A stretch of 64,000 nucleotides of DNA, from the NCBI GenBank assembly GCA_947044405.1, contig CAMRHE010000054.1:5843501-5907500 (forward strand). Reading direction: 5' to 3'. Below are positions 50,480 through 62,951 of the stretch, piece after piece (the first letter of the stretch is position 1; each line of letters opens with the position of its first letter). Both the position numbers and the translations under genes were made by a program. Below the pieces are notes generated by a model, which saw only the letters and a list, made by a program, of their open reading frames with translations, was not told where the DNA came from and ran no database searches. The stretch comes from Leptodactylus fallax. Taxonomy: Eukaryota > Chordata > Amphibia > Anura > Leptodactylidae.

Positions 50480-50800
50480 TACTATTCCCTCTACGCCAGA
50501 AAACTCGTGTAGGCTAAGGCCCCACGTGGCATCCTGCAGCAAGAAAACACTGCGGGAAAAACCACGGTGGCAATGCATCGCGGTTCTTCCCTCAGCGCTT
50601 TTGATAGAAAGTTTGCAGAGTTTTCCTCTGCAGACTTTCTGCTTCAATTATACCTATAGGGAAACCGCCAGCGTTACCGTATATGTATAATTGACATGCT
50701 GCGATTTCCAAAACGTAATGGTTCTGTAAATCACAGCGTGACTGCAGCGCATATTTTAACACAAAGTGGGGATGGGATTTGCTAGATTTGCCACTTTGCT
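50480..50800. mobile_element. Family B MITE-like repeat
   Basis: It contains taggctaaggccccacgtgg, gcagactttctgcttcaatt, acctatagggaaaccgccag, gacatgctgcgatttcc and gggatgggatttgctag. This is a half-length, non-palindromic version. Confidence 0.65.
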
Positions 50801-51039
50801 GTGACTGTAAATCTCCCCGCCCGTAGATGGGAGTAGTTGTGACGTATCTTTAGAGTGCAGCCCTTTTAAGCACCAAATATGTGCCACTTATTTTTCTGGG
50901 CAGCGCTCACCATGTTTTATGAAAATGGGTGGTGCAGGCAGAAACCAAGTTGGGCCAGTGATGCGCGACCTATCAAATTTACTGTAATTCACACCAGAAA
51001 GAGAACAGAGCCTCTTAATACAGAAGTGTCTTGCTCCAG

Positions 51040-51470
51040 AGGGGAAATTGATTAAGAATGGCATAGGAAACACCAGTCTTAATAAATTCCATACATTATT
51101 CCTCATCTACATACATGAGGCATATTGCGTATTTCATATCTGGTGGCAATGTCCTGCAACACAAAACTTTTGGGCCTGCATATTTGATCTCATAAAACAA
51201 GTATCTCATTTGCATCTTCTGATGCAACCTCAGTTAGCACTTTGTTTTATTCATTTGAACCAAATACCCTCTCATAGTCACGCGAGTAGTAGCAGCAGGA
51301 ACCGCTACGACTAAACATGGGAAATCTCCCACCCTACCATCCATAGAAAAAGTTAAAAGAATTATCTCTTTCAATTACAAAATAGATTATTTATTTGCTA
51401 GTAGATCACATAAGTACAGTAAACTTATAATTGTAAATATAAAGATTTCAATTAGTTTTAATTCGTCACC
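51040..51470 (+). mobile_element. L1-Tx1-type LINE, ORF2 C-terminal fragment
   Basis: The plus strand reads VFHIWWQCPATQNFWACIFD and LIKQVSHLHL. In another frame it reads VVAAGTATTKHGKSPTLPS, IEKVKRIISFNYKIDYLF. The HIWW.CP..Q.FW motif and the following K.W.SPT.PS-like segment are typical of the end of L1-group ORF2 proteins. It is frameshifted and truncated. Confidence 0.65.
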
Positions 51471-51639
51471 CAACTCTTTACACACTTTATCCTTTTGACC
51501 TATTTATTTTAAACTCCCTCTATAATTCTTTCCTCTTACTATAATAGTAAGGGAAACTCTCTACAATTATCCTCAATTCACTTTCACCCTAGGGGGTCTA
51601 AGACTAGAAGTTAAAAAAAAGTGAAAAAAATAATAAAAG

Positions 51640-52080
51640 ATTAAAAGTTCAAATCAACCCCCTTTTCCTAGATCAGATGTAAAAATAAATAAACAGTGTA
51701 AATCCCTTGCATATAAGGAACCCCTGCAGCCCAAAATGCCCAAAATCTACAAATTTACAGTGAATGCCATACCGGGAATTAATTATCAAATGAGCCAAAC
51801 TGCTGCTGTTCCGTTTTGCTTAAAAATTTGAATAAAAAGCAATCAAAACATCATACATTCCCCAAAATTGTATAAATAAGTACATTTAGCCCTGCAAAAA
51901 AGATGCCTTATGCAGCACTGTATACGGAAATATAAAAAACTTACAGGTGTAAGAATATGGCAACACAAAATATATAAATTTGGTATTGCTGCAATCGCAC
52001 CAACCTGCTGAATACAGGTAACTTAATTTTGGCTGCACTGTGAATGCTGTAAAAACCAGCCTTTCAGTACATTGAACAGA
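51640..52080 (-). repeat. Interspersed repeat family A, copy 4
   Basis: It is the reverse complement of family A: aaaagttcaaatcaaccccc, aataaaaagcaatcaaaaca, ccctgcaaaaaagatgcctt, tataaaaaacttacaggtg. Confidence 0.6.
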
Positions 52081-52779
52081 ATATTAAATAATAATGGTTA
52101 TTAAATTACTAATTTGTCACAATTTTTAGGTCTGCATGAAAAATGTGCTTTCTGTTAAATGGGTTATCCATTCTAAATTAATCCAGTTTTCCTGCTTTCA
52201 TATAATAGAAACATTCTTGTTAATGTCCACAGATTGAAAAGCCATCCTGGCCTAATGGACTTATACCATATCCTGCAGAAAAAAGAAAAAAGACTTTGAA
52301 CATAACACAATCAGTTCATTACTGTAGCAATAGGGTTGTTTGGGAGCTCACTTTATCATAACTGACTATAATGCAGTGACTCCTATGCACACGGCCAGTT
52401 TAGTCTGGGAAATACATCCCACACACGGACTGTTTTCCACGGACGAGACTGCTGTCAGCCACTTTGACCCCTTAAAAGTGCTGACAACACTAGATAGGTG
52501 AGGAGCAATACAGTTTAAAAATACATTGGTTGATGGTCATGCTACTTGCATGACTATAGAAAGCAAATATCTGCAGAGCATTCACGTTTTGTGTAGTGCC
52601 CAAGCTGCAATGAACACTTTTCAACACCTCCCCGGCTCTAAGTGACTGTTCTATTGGTCTCCTGGTTTGACACTAGAGCAGAGAGAAGAGTTTGGGAAAT
52701 CTTCAGTACAGAGAGCTTGGGACACTGCAAGGTTTGCAAGGTTGTTACACATTTTTTTTTAATCCCAGCAATTCCTCCT

Positions 52780-53830
52780 TTCAGGATCAGGTATTTTTTA
52801 TTTTTATGCTTTCACATTTTACTCTTCTTCTTCCAAAGCCCATGACTTTTTTTTTTTTTTTTGCTGACATAGCTATATGAGGGCTTGATTTTTGTGGGAA
52901 AAATGTATTTTTTATTCTGTATGATCTACTAGGAATCTGTAAAAAAAAAATTCAGAATAGGGTAATACTGTGAAAAAATGGATTTTGTTTTTACTGCATT
53001 CACTGTGTGGCGAAAATTACAAGTTACCTGCATTCTGTAGGTCAGTATGATTTTGGCAATATCAAATTTATATAGTTTTTGTTATATTTTAATATCTTAA
53101 AAAAATATATATAAAAGTTTGAAAAAAAACACTTTCTTTGTGCCACCAAATTTTGATACCTATAACTTTTTTATACTTTTGTGTATAGAGCTGTGCAAGG
53201 TTTCCTTTTTGCAGGGCAGGCTTAAGTTTTTATTCATATCATTTTTGGGGGAGAGAAAACAGCGAAAAAAAGTGATTAAGGCTAGGTTCACACCTGAGCC
53301 CCATCTCCACCTGGGGATTCTGATCCCCATTCCACTTTAAAAAAGTGGAGAGAAAAGTCCTGCAAGCAGCATTTTTCTCTCTGCATTTTCTGCCCTTTTC
53401 GGACGGAAACCCGGTGGACCCTATTATAGTCTATGGGGCCTGTGGGTTTCTGAAGGTAACAGCTTTTTTAAGCGGATTAGGTTTTAGTTCGGGAGGTCCT
53501 CAAGCGGACACCCCAAATGGAAACCCAAACGCAGGTGTGAACCTAGCATTAGCCAATTTGATTTGTTTTTCCTGCTATCATGTTCACCGTATGTAATAAA
53601 TATTTTTTATATTTTAATAGTTTGGGCATTTTCAGACATGGTGATGTATAATAAATGTATTTTTGTTTTTTTATTATAAACTAAGAAAAGAGGGATCATT
53701 TGAACTTTTTCTAACTTTTGGCATTTTTATACGTTTTAAAACTTGAAAATATTTTTTTTACTTTTACAACCCCCTAGAGGGCTTGAACTCGCAATCCCCA
53801 GGTTGTTTATGTCATAGACTCTATCTCTAC
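52780..53830 (+). repeat. Interspersed repeat family A, copy 5, split by a MITE
   Basis: The left part to 53278 has ctatatgagggcttgatttt and acctataacttttttatact. The right part from 53553 has gtttttcctgctatcatgtt, caccgtatgtaataaatatt and ccctagagggcttgaa. The MITE at 53279-53552 interrupts it. Confidence 0.65.
53279..53552. mobile_element. MITE with 17-bp inverted ends (Harbinger-like)
   Basis: The left end AGGCTAGGTTCACACCTG is mirrored by CAGGTGTGAACCTAGCA. TTA on both sides would fit the 3-bp duplication of PIF/Harbinger elements, but this class is inferred. The core is non-coding (ggggcctgtgggtttctg). Confidence 0.7.
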
Positions 53831-54119
53831 AGTATTGCAGTCTATGAGAAATTGGCTATGTTATAGGTAGGGCTTCATAGTAGCATAATACTAACAGGCC
53901 TGGAAGTCTTTAGAAGACTGCCAATTACCATGGCAACCAAACAGTTCTCACAATCTTGCTGTGCAGGGGCCGTACTGTAAAGTAAAATAATCTCTCAAAA
54001 GCCATAGTCACATTTGACCACAGCACCTAAGAGCCTAAGCCATCTCTGATCACAAGTACTTTTATGGGTCCCTGCCCTATATAAAGATCTGGTGGCTATG
54101 GCACCTGTTCAACTGCTAT

Positions 54120-54475
54120 GTTAAGCCATGTTTAAGAATCATCTCCCAATTTAAAAAGGCCCCTATTTAAACTGAGAAATATATGAGGAGATATTATCTA
54201 TAATCAGGAGATCAATCATGTCCCTCCCTCCAGTTCTCTTTCAAACAATCCTGTGGCTAGCTGTAAGACAATTGCCCTCAATAGAATAAAAAGTTGTTGT
54301 TAATCCCCACTCATTTGCAATGCACTGTCCCCTTTGATGACCACCAGCCAAAACAGCTTTATATATTATGTATATTTTTATATTATAGCAGATAATAACA
54401 TTTACAGTAATTTATTTGGTTCCTTTTTGCAAATTCCTATAAAAATGAATGGCAGTAAATTACAGTGATTTAAAG
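54120..54475. promoter_or_regulatory. Candidate conserved non-coding element in BMP5 intron 2
   Basis: This repeat-free, AT-moderate stretch has agcagataataacatttac and gatgaccaccagccaaaaca, about 1.2 kb downstream of exon 2. Only its sequence character suggests function; conservation is untested. Confidence 0.2.
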
Positions 54476-54659
54476 GGCTGTCCCACAAACAACATTTAGC
54501 GCCTAGCCACAGTCTATGGGACTGATGGAGATACAGTAGCTGAGCCAAACTCAGATCCCTTGGTTCTACTAAAATCAAACATTAGCTAACCAACAACTCC
54601 AGCTGTTAATGATCTAGGTTAGATTTAGTAGAATCACAAGGGAATGGATACGTTTGAAA

Positions 54660-54990
54660 CCAGCAAAAGGCCGTTGCCCCATGTTGTGAAAACATTGTGT
54701 TTTACAGTACCTGCAAAATGGATGAGATTCTGGCTAATCCAATCCACACATTGCAGAAAAAAAATCAGCAGCGGAAATGCTGCAATTTCAAAAACGCAAG
54801 CATTTTTGCAAATCACAGCATGTCAATTATACCTAAGGAAATGCTGGTGTTTTCCTTATAGGTAAAATAGAATCAGAAAGTCTGCAGATGAAAACTCTGA
54901 AGACTTTTTGTGAAAATGCTGCAAAAAAACTGCAATGCGTTTCTGTCTTTTCCACAGAGTTTTTCGGCTGTAGCTCGCTACATGGGGCAT
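54660..54990. mobile_element. Family B MITE-like repeat
   Basis: It contains ggccgttgccccatgttgtg, acagtacctgcaaaatggat, aaatcacagcatgtcaatta and the end gctcgctacatggggcataa. Confidence 0.65.
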
Positions 54991-54994
54991 AAGG

Positions 54995-55530
54995 GTCCAG
55001 GTGTTGTCCGGCCCCAAAACATATTTTCATACTGATGACCTACAATGATCACATAGGTCATCAGAATCTGATCTGTATGGGTCCGAAACCCAGACCCCAG
55101 AGATCATCTGTTCTAGCAGCTTCCAGGGCCAGAAGCTGCTGCACCGATCCTATTACTTGATTAGGAGCAGCACTACATGTACCGTCCATCCACTAATAGC
55201 TTCCAGAACCCGTAGGCTACTAGAATAGATGATCTGTGTGGGGTGAGGCCCTCACAGATCACATACTGATGAGCTATCCTGTAGATTGGTCATTAGTATT
55301 AAAATTTGAAATTGGTGCTGGACAACTGATTTAAAGATAAGGCCCTACATAGCAAAACACAACTAAAAACTATATGGATAAAACATTGTGATTTTTTCCA
55401 CAGCGTTTTTCATTGAGTTTTGCTGTATTTTCCAGCAATCAGATTAAACAAAATCTCATTCATATGGCTGGTACTGTAAAAAGCTGTGTTTTTGCGCTGT
55501 ACTTCTACAACATGAGGTCTTAGCCTAACA
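54995..55530. repeat. Palindromic dispersed repeat and family B remnant
   Basis: 55020-55290 has inverted elements (gatgacctacaatgatcaca; tctgttctagcagcttccag / gaacccgtaggctactagaa-type). 55340-55530 resembles the core of family B (cagcgtttttcattgagttt, gtactgtaaaaagctgtg). Both are non-coding. Confidence 0.4.
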
Positions 55531-55635
55531 AAATAAGTAAAATTCTCACATGGTCTGCCCGTCTGTATAGTCTTTATTGAAGTTTATCTTAATGACAGCT
55601 GCATTTTAGAAGAAATATAGATTTTACTATACTAC

Positions 55636-55828
55636 CTATTTGAATATTCCTTGATGATTTGATAAATGCTAATCTTTAGGGTTTCATTGCCAAAGCGGTT
55701 GTTGCTTCGATCCTTGTAGATCCGAAATTCAGCTGCTGTCACAGCTTCACCATGTGGGATTTGAGTGAGGTCAAATCGGAATTCCTTGTAGTGCCTCCGT
55801 TGGTGTGAAAAGTCCTTGTCTCTTTCAA
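55636..55828 (-). CDS. BMP5: BMP5 exon 2 (prodomain)
   Basis: This 193-base exon encodes [20 protein letters not shown], then [20 protein letters not shown], then a stretch with an N-E-T glycosylation sequon, ending [14 protein letters not shown]. The acceptor is cctttcag and the donor is AATAG/gtagta. The first two bases (TT) complete a Val codon whose G belongs to exon 1, so phase is 1 at the 5' end and 2 at the 3' end, and the latter fits exon 3. Together exons 2-7 give 878 coding bases, which with that G make 292 codons plus stop. Exon 1 (signal peptide and early prodomain) is not found on the minus strand up to base 64000, so the gene continues beyond the window. Confidence 0.96.
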
Positions 55829-56934
55829 CTGAAAGGAAAAAGAAAATTCCAGGAGTGAACCCTAAATACAGTCAATGATTAACTGTGAATTTATATAGCT
55901 TAGAAATGAAAACATTCTGGCAGCCCTGTATGACAGTGGGTAAACAGAAAAACCACAAATCCAGACATAGCTTCCAGGTGAAGGGAGAAATAGTGTTCTC
56001 TTCAAAAGAGAAAGAAGAAAAAACTCATTAGTTTACTAAAATTTCACGAGAGCAACTGGAAATAATACTAGAACAGCTAAAACGTTCATGCCATAAAAGT
56101 GGTTTCAGACACAGGCAAGGGAAAGGTAAGAATGAAAGAGGACACTATAATGTTGGAGAACCACTTATATGGAAAAATCTGAATCTCTAGCAGAGTTACA
56201 TAGGAGTAGCAATGCATATTTTATTAATCACATCTCCTCTACACTAACTGTAAAATGCAATAAAAACAATTCTGTCTTTCTAAAATTGTTTCAGTTGAAC
56301 TCAAAGCCCTATATTTTAGAGTTCTGAATCTGCATTTATGAATAGGCAGGCATGAATTTGCTGACTTATCAGTGAAAATTGGATGTTTGTTTCTTAAATG
56401 TATACTTATATACTCTGTTCCCTAGAAGTCATCAAACATTGAGGCAGATTTATAAAAACTTTCTAAAAAAGAACTGCTTAAAAAACCTTTGTTGCACATA
56501 GCAGCCAGTCACAGCACAGCTTTCATTGTGAAGAGTAGAAACAAAATGCAAGCTGTGTTGTGATTGGTTGCCATGAATGACAAAGAGGCCCCAAGGCCTA
56601 TGGTTACGGGGGTTTGCATCCTGAGTCGTACATATATTTTTCCTGAGTGCTTGACTATTTTAACCTCCTCTGTTATAGATTCCCTCCATTTTTCTTTATA
56701 TTCATTATACGTTATGATGTCTTATTTTTATTTAATTGATAAAATTGTAAAGGATATAAGAAGGACAATGTTGTTTAGTATTTGAGATGTTTCTGCATTT
56801 TACAGTCATGTAATTATATATATCCATGTAATTTAAATCGAAGTGTAGAATCCCAATCTACCTATTGTGCATGCCCATGAAAGCTTATTACTTGGGAGGT
56901 CTTAAGCTTTTCTACTAAAGCTCTGCTTCAGAAA

Positions 56935-57409
56935 TTCTTTTGTAACCTTGGCCAGATCTGTGCCTTGCCACAATTCTGTCTCTGAGCTCCTTGGGCAGTT
57001 CCTTTGACCTCATGATTCTCATTTGCTCTGACATGCTCTGTGAGCTGTGAGGTCTTATATAGACAGGTGTGTGCCTTTCCTAATCAAGTCCAATCAGTTT
57101 AATTAAACACAGCTGGACTCCAATGAAGGAGTAGAACCATCTCAAGGAGGATCAGAAGGAAATGGACAGCATGTGAGTTAAACATGAGTGTCACAGCAAA
57201 GGGTCTGAATACTTATGACCATGTGATATTTCAGTTTTTATTTTTTAATAAATTTGTAAAAATATCTACATTTCTGTTTTTTTCTGTGAAGATGGGGTGC
57301 TGAGTGTACATTAATGAGAAATAAAATGAACTTTTTTGCTTTTAGCAAATGGCTGCAATGAAACAGAGTGAAAAATTTAAAGGGGTCTGAATACTTTCCG
57401 TACCCACTG
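56935..57409. mobile_element. Tc1-like element end fragment
   Basis: The right end ggggtctgaatactttccgt-acccactg is followed by TA (57410-57411), and internal gcaatgaaacagagtg and atatagacaggtgtgtgcct are typical of a common vertebrate Tc1 terminal region. The opposite end and transposase are absent. Confidence 0.65.
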
Positions 57410-57827
57410 TACAAATTGCAGTGCTCTCTTATTGTTCTACATGCTAATGGTGGCTTTTTTTTCTCTTTTCCACAGTATTTGCACCTATTGCCAGTGAGAT
57501 ATTATATGCTGGTTTGGACTCTTTTTGTGAATATCTACATCTAATATATATCTATTTTGTGAATATCTATCTAAAATGCCCCATGCGTCTCATATCATGT
57601 TGCTGACACTGAACAGTGTCAGGATGTCGCTGATAGCGAAGTAACATGCAATGCACGGGGCCTCCTGGAGTGCTGAAGTAGAAGCGAGGGTGGCCATTGG
57701 CAGGATTAGGGATCAGGGTAGGGCTCCCTGCCCGTGGCAAGGGTGTTTGCTAAGTGAGCCCCACGAGATTCGTATAATAATAGTGGGTGGCGAACTCCAA
57801 AAATTAGCAAGGAACTCCGTAGGGGCC

Positions 57828-58155
57828 ACTATGGGACATAATACTGTGTGAAGTTGCCACTGCAGGATATTATACTGTGTGGAAGGGCCCTATGGGACAT
57901 TATACTGTGTGGAGGGGGTCACTATGGGACATTATACTGTGTAAAGTGGTTGCTATGGGACATTAGACTGTGTGGAGGGGACACTATGGGACATTATACT
58001 GTGCAGAGGGGCCACTATGTGACATTAGGTACTGTGTGAAGGGGCCACTGTGGGACATTATACTGTGTGGAGGCCACTTTAAGACATTATACTGTATGGG
58101 GCAACTATGGGACATTATACTGCATGAAGGGGCCACTGTGGGACATTGTAGTGTT
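57828..58155. repeat. About 32-bp minisatellite, about 10 units
   Basis: The unit is roughly ggccactatgggacattata followed by ctgtgtggagg, repeated about ten times with variation. It sits inside a G-rich dispersed element spanning about 57590-58250. Confidence 0.9.
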
Positions 58156-58261
58156 TGAAAATGGGGTGTTATAACATGTGGGGGCAGGAAAGGGGAGGCT
58201 ATGCCATGTGATGGTGGGGGGGCCAAGTCAAAAGTTTGCTATGGGGCTCAGTCTTTGCTAG

Positions 58262-58282
58262 TTATATATATATATATATACT

Positions 58283-58328
<46 letters not shown>
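58262..58328. repeat. (TA)n microsatellite
   Basis: A TA-dinucleotide run with one short interruption (ctgttta) is followed by a short GT run. Confidence 0.95.
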
Positions 58329-58338
<10 letters not shown>

Positions 58339-58423
58339 ATCTGTGGGGTCCACTCAGTTTCTGCATTGAGCATTTCCATTAATACACATGAACGCATTCA
58401 TTGCACTGTTAACAGTATCAGGT

Positions 58424-58920
58424 TCTGTTCACACGGTGGAATACGGCGCTGATTTTGCACCCCAAAATCAGTGGCAGATTCTTCCTTCATTCTGCCTCCC
58501 ATTGAAAACAATTAGAGCCGGACCCTGGAAAAAAAACCTCCTGCTCAATCTTGCTGTGGATTCTGTAGCTGATTCAAAGGCCACAGCTTGTGACTCCCTT
58601 CTGATTAGGTCAATTCATTTGGGTTTAACCAGCGGTGGAAAGTCGCAAGGACATGATGATGCTCTGGATCAACCACCATGGCAGAAAATAGAGAGGAATC
58701 TGAGGTAAATTCATCTTTACTTTCTGATGTCAGGACAGGTTCTATCTACTTGTATGGAATGCATTGTATTACAGTCCACTCCAGTAGGTCTGCCTCAACA
58801 AAAAACACCCAATTTAGGTTTTTTTGCTGCAGGGTACATATGTTGCTCTAAAAGGGGCTCACTGAGGCTCTGTTGCCCAAGGGCCCACACAAGTCTGGAA
58901 CCGGTCCTGTGTTAGTGATA
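58424..58920. repeat. Dispersed MITE-like repeats
   Basis: They contain gttctgttcacacggtggaa, ccaaaatcagtggcagattc and, further right, gcccacacaagtctggaacc. They are non-coding. Confidence 0.35.
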
Positions 58921-59289
58921 TGTCCATAAAACTGTGTTCTGATCACAAGTGTGACAGCTAAATCATGTGTTGCACTATTTGTTTTTTTGTTTATTTTTTA
59001 AACAGAAGGTGTGCCTAGTACATTTTATGGATTTCCTATGGTTCCCATAAATTAGTCTGGAACCATTTCAGCTATCATACTTACTGTACTGCACAGTAAT
59101 TCAGACTATAGACAGAGAATATTAACACTAATAAAGGAAGTTAGTTTAAATGTATGTGGTCAGAAATTAAAAAGCAGATTATTGCCAAAGACTGAACAAC
59201 TGCAGATTATTATTATTTGGTACATAATTTGTACCAAAATACTATCTAGCATGCTGTGCACCACATTTATCAAATGTTTTAGACACCTT

Positions 59290-59550
59290 TAAGGCTAAGG
59301 CCCCACCTAGCGGGCCACGGCAAAAAAGTGTTGCGGGAAGAAAATGCAACGCATTGTGGTTTTTCATGCAGCACTTTTCACAGAGTCCACTCTGAGGTTC
59401 ACTCTGCGGACTTTCTGCTTCTATTATATCTATAGGGAAACCTTCAGCATTTCCATGGGTATAATTGACATGCTACGATTTCCATGACATGCCACGGTTT
59501 TTGCCACAGCGTTTCTGTTTATGCCACGTAAGGCCCCAGCCTTACACACT
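59290..59550. mobile_element. Family B MITE-like repeat
   Basis: The ends are aaggctaaggccccacctag and ccacgtaaggccccagcctt, opposed. Internal tgcggactttctgcttctat and ataattgacatgctacgatt match other copies. Confidence 0.7.
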
Positions 59551-61552
59551 TTTCTGACTTAACTGAAAAGGGGGTGTGGCTCTCTGCTCCAAAAATGTGC
59601 CAAGAATGTTTAAAACAACTAATAGGAGGTATAAACATAGACTAGATATTTTAAGAATACACTAGATTTATCAAACACTTTTATAAATCTGGTGCAGTTT
59701 AAGGCTGTCTAGTCTAAGTCTGCAGATTTTAGACAGTATCAGTAAATATTTACCTGTATATGTATTCTGTGTTTATGTTGAAGGCCACAATTAGGCCAGT
59801 ACTGGGGCTACTGCCATCAGTGTCATAGCCAAAAAGGAGCCCACCTATCAACCACTGCTGACCTAAGATTTACTGCATTACTGCCAGACTGGTAGGTCCC
59901 CCTGAGGAACATAAAGGTCCAGACAAATGTAGATAAACTGTTTGAAACACTGCCTGTATGTAACTTCTTATCCCAACTTGCAGCGTCTGCACTCACATAC
60001 AGTACTGTTAAAGTTATGGTCCCTTTATGCTCCTTTTGTTCCTCCCTTTACTTCCATGTCCCACATCCCCAATGTTTCACATCTTGCTCTTCTATGAGGA
60101 TGCAGAACAGACATAAAGCAAAAGACTGCCCCCTGTGGGGCTTCCCTCTGAGGACAGAGAAAAAAATATTTATTTTTCTGCTTATTTTTTACATGTCCAG
60201 TCCCAGTTTAGTGTTAAAGTCCATGCTTGCAGAATAAAAATATGCTTGTTTCACTCTAAGGCTAAAAAGTTTAGAGCAATGGAAATCTATGCCACCATTC
60301 AGAAGACTGAAAGTATTCCGATTATAAATATATCACTGCATAATGAAGGCAATGTACATTTTTATAGTGCAAAAATAAGAATGTCATGCAGTGCAATGTG
60401 TAGGGATTCTAAATATCTTAAGCATAACAGTAAATGATGAATGCTTTGATTTAGTGTAAAAATTATAGCACAAGGACTAATATAACTTAAATGGGATTTT
60501 TATTGATAAAATAATAAGTGAAATTCCCAGATGAAGGTAAACTGAAACTATTTTTTCACCGAAGGAGATACAATTCAGGATATTACATGTTAGTTTAACC
60601 TTTGTGGTTTAAAAATGTCCCTGCTAAAAAAAAAATACTAACCAGAATGTTATTTTGAGGTAAACGTTTGAGATTGAACAAAAAAAAAATCTAAATGGAA
60701 TTTACACATAAATTGAAATGCATTAAAAGTTACACCATGTGCCGTAAAAATAGCATACATTATTTCTTACTGTAAATTAAGTTTTCTATGTTAAGAAAAT
60801 TATTTGAAACATTTGTTGTTGTTTTGCCTCATTGTCCAATTTACTACCTGTATTTTATAAAAATCCTGAATTCATGCATTTCCACCCTGACCCTAGACTG
60901 ATACTTCTTGATTTTTCAGGTAGCATTTTTAGTAGTCTTCTCATTGACATTAGAATTTTTTAATAATGTTTAAATTATAAACTTTGAATGTTTTAGCCAT
61001 AGAGTTATGCTTTTAACTGGAACATTTATCTTTTTTTTCAATTAGTGAAAATTTTTACTTGTAAACATTAATAACCGAGTCACAGGATAGGTGATAAATA
61101 AATGATCACTTGGAGTCTGACCATTGGGACCCCAGAGATTGTGGGAATGGGTATACCAAGTATGGGGCAGTAGTCAAGTATGAGCACTACTTCTGTATTT
61201 ACTGTTTACATGACTGACAAATGAGTACCATAATCAGCTATTTCCATTAGTCCCAAAGACAGTGAATCATATGGGATCCCAGCAGTTGGACCCCCACAGC
61301 TATCCTGTGCAAATAACTGATGAACAGTCTAATGCAGAGTTAAAAAAAAAAAAAAAATATTCCAGGCTTCCATCGCCCACATAGTTTTACTTTGCCATGT
61401 TTTACCCTGACCCTGGGCTGACACTTTCTGATTTTTCATTGTATTTGTTTCAGTAGTCTTCCTATTATCATCATAGGGTGAATTACAATGAATGATAACA
61501 CCTCTATTATACAACTGAAAGATAAATAACTCCTGAGCCATGACTGACAATA

Positions 61553-61927
61553 CAGTTTCATCTGAATAAATTAGAATATCTTTGAAATGTTTATTTATTT
61601 CAGTAATTTAATTAAAAAGTGACTTCCTATATTTTCTAGATTCTTTACACACAGAGTCTTCTATTTCAAGTGTTTTATTTCTGTAAATGCTGATTATGGA
61701 TTACAGGTAATGAAAACCCAAAACTAAGAAAATTTGAATATTGTAAAAAAGTTCAGTATTGTAAATTCAGTGTGTCACCTGCCAAGGTTTCCTAAGCCTT
61801 TAAATGGTCCCTCAGTCTGGTTCAGTAGGAGACACAATCATGGAAGACGCTGATTATGAATTGAATTACGGAATTACTGAAATTAATGAACGTTTCAAAG
61901 ATATTCTAATTTATTGACATGCACCTG
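61553..61927. mobile_element. Non-autonomous deletion derivative of Tc1-C
   Basis: The 375-bp element is TA-flanked (61551-61552 and 61928-61929). The inverted ends are CAGTTTCATCTGAATAAATT and the mirror AATTTATTGACATGCACCTG, continuing through attagaatatctttgaaa. The left half matches the terminal region of the element at 42700. The transposase is wholly deleted. Confidence 0.85.
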
Positions 61928-61969
61928 TAGGTGATGACCACAGTTCACCCCCTACCCGCATAGTGAACT

Positions 61970-62065
61970 TTGCACAGGACACAAAATGCACCTATGGCTT
62001 AGTGTTTTTTTCTGCTGCATTTTGGCAGACTGCAAAAAGGTTGTGTTTTTGCAACGTGGGGCGTT
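61970..62065. mobile_element. Family B remnant
   Basis: A short end fragment with tttttttctgctgcattttg and gtttttgcaacgtggggcgt. Confidence 0.4.
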
Positions 62066-62951
62066 AACCTACTGTAAATGTTTTCCCAAAAAATTCAATA
62101 GATGATAGGAACAACTTAACTGTCCCTTCTCCCTTCACAGCAGGAGGTCACAGAGCATTGACACAAAACTGAACTATAGAAGTTAATGATTCATCTTCAG
62201 GCACTAGGTTTCACATGCCTACTGTAAGGCATATCTCTGAACTGCTGTTCGTTAACAAAGCAGAACAGCTTAGGTAAAATGGTTGCCTTGATAATCCAGA
62301 ACAGAAAATAGAATACAAACATAAAATCAGAAAACAACAAAACAAATAGGGAAAAGAGAGTAAATACCAGTAACTGGTGTTGATGAGCCAAAAAATTATA
62401 GGGGATACAGATGTAGCAAGCAGCAAACAAACATTTGTCTTTCATTAGTGAATAATTGTTTTACACTTATGCTATTTAAGTAGTGTGGTCACCCATTCAC
62501 TTTGAAACAACTCTGCTACATAAATAGGAATGGATGTTTGGCACAATGAACATTTGCCTGATGCTTCCTTCTGTACTTTTTCTTTAAAAATGTTAAATGA
62601 TTTTTAGTTTAGATACTAAAATAAAAATATAAAAAATTAAAAGCTATGAAATTTATTTTTTTCTGTAATTAGGTAAATCAACCAGAAATGTGCCTATTTT
62701 TCTCATGAGCCTTTCACCAACATAGAAATAGATGCATGTGGGTGGTCATGTGAATGCTGCTACTGCCTTTTCTATGTGTACTAAAGGAGGCAAATATAAA
62801 ATAATGAATACCATAATAACATAATACTGATCAGAGGAAAGGAGATAAGAACACGACAGCATTAATGTATATTATGCAGGTAAAAACTGAGTGTCCAGAA
62901 GATTCAATTTTATTATGACTGACTAGGTTTGTAACTTCTAGTATCATGTTA

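Larger units (their letters stand above)
37023..55635 (-). other. BMP5 intron 2 (18.6 kb, repeat-rich)
   Basis: The donor is gtagta (right end) and the acceptor is ttttttgtag (left end). It contains the elements listed separately. Unassigned stretches are 48620-49640, 49810-50480, 52080-52780 and 53830-54120; no other gene is seen. Confidence 0.85.

Noticed and set aside
57848..58226. Frames with a repeating LWDIILCGG-like peptide
   Set aside because: The peptide repeat is just the 32-bp minisatellite read in frame.
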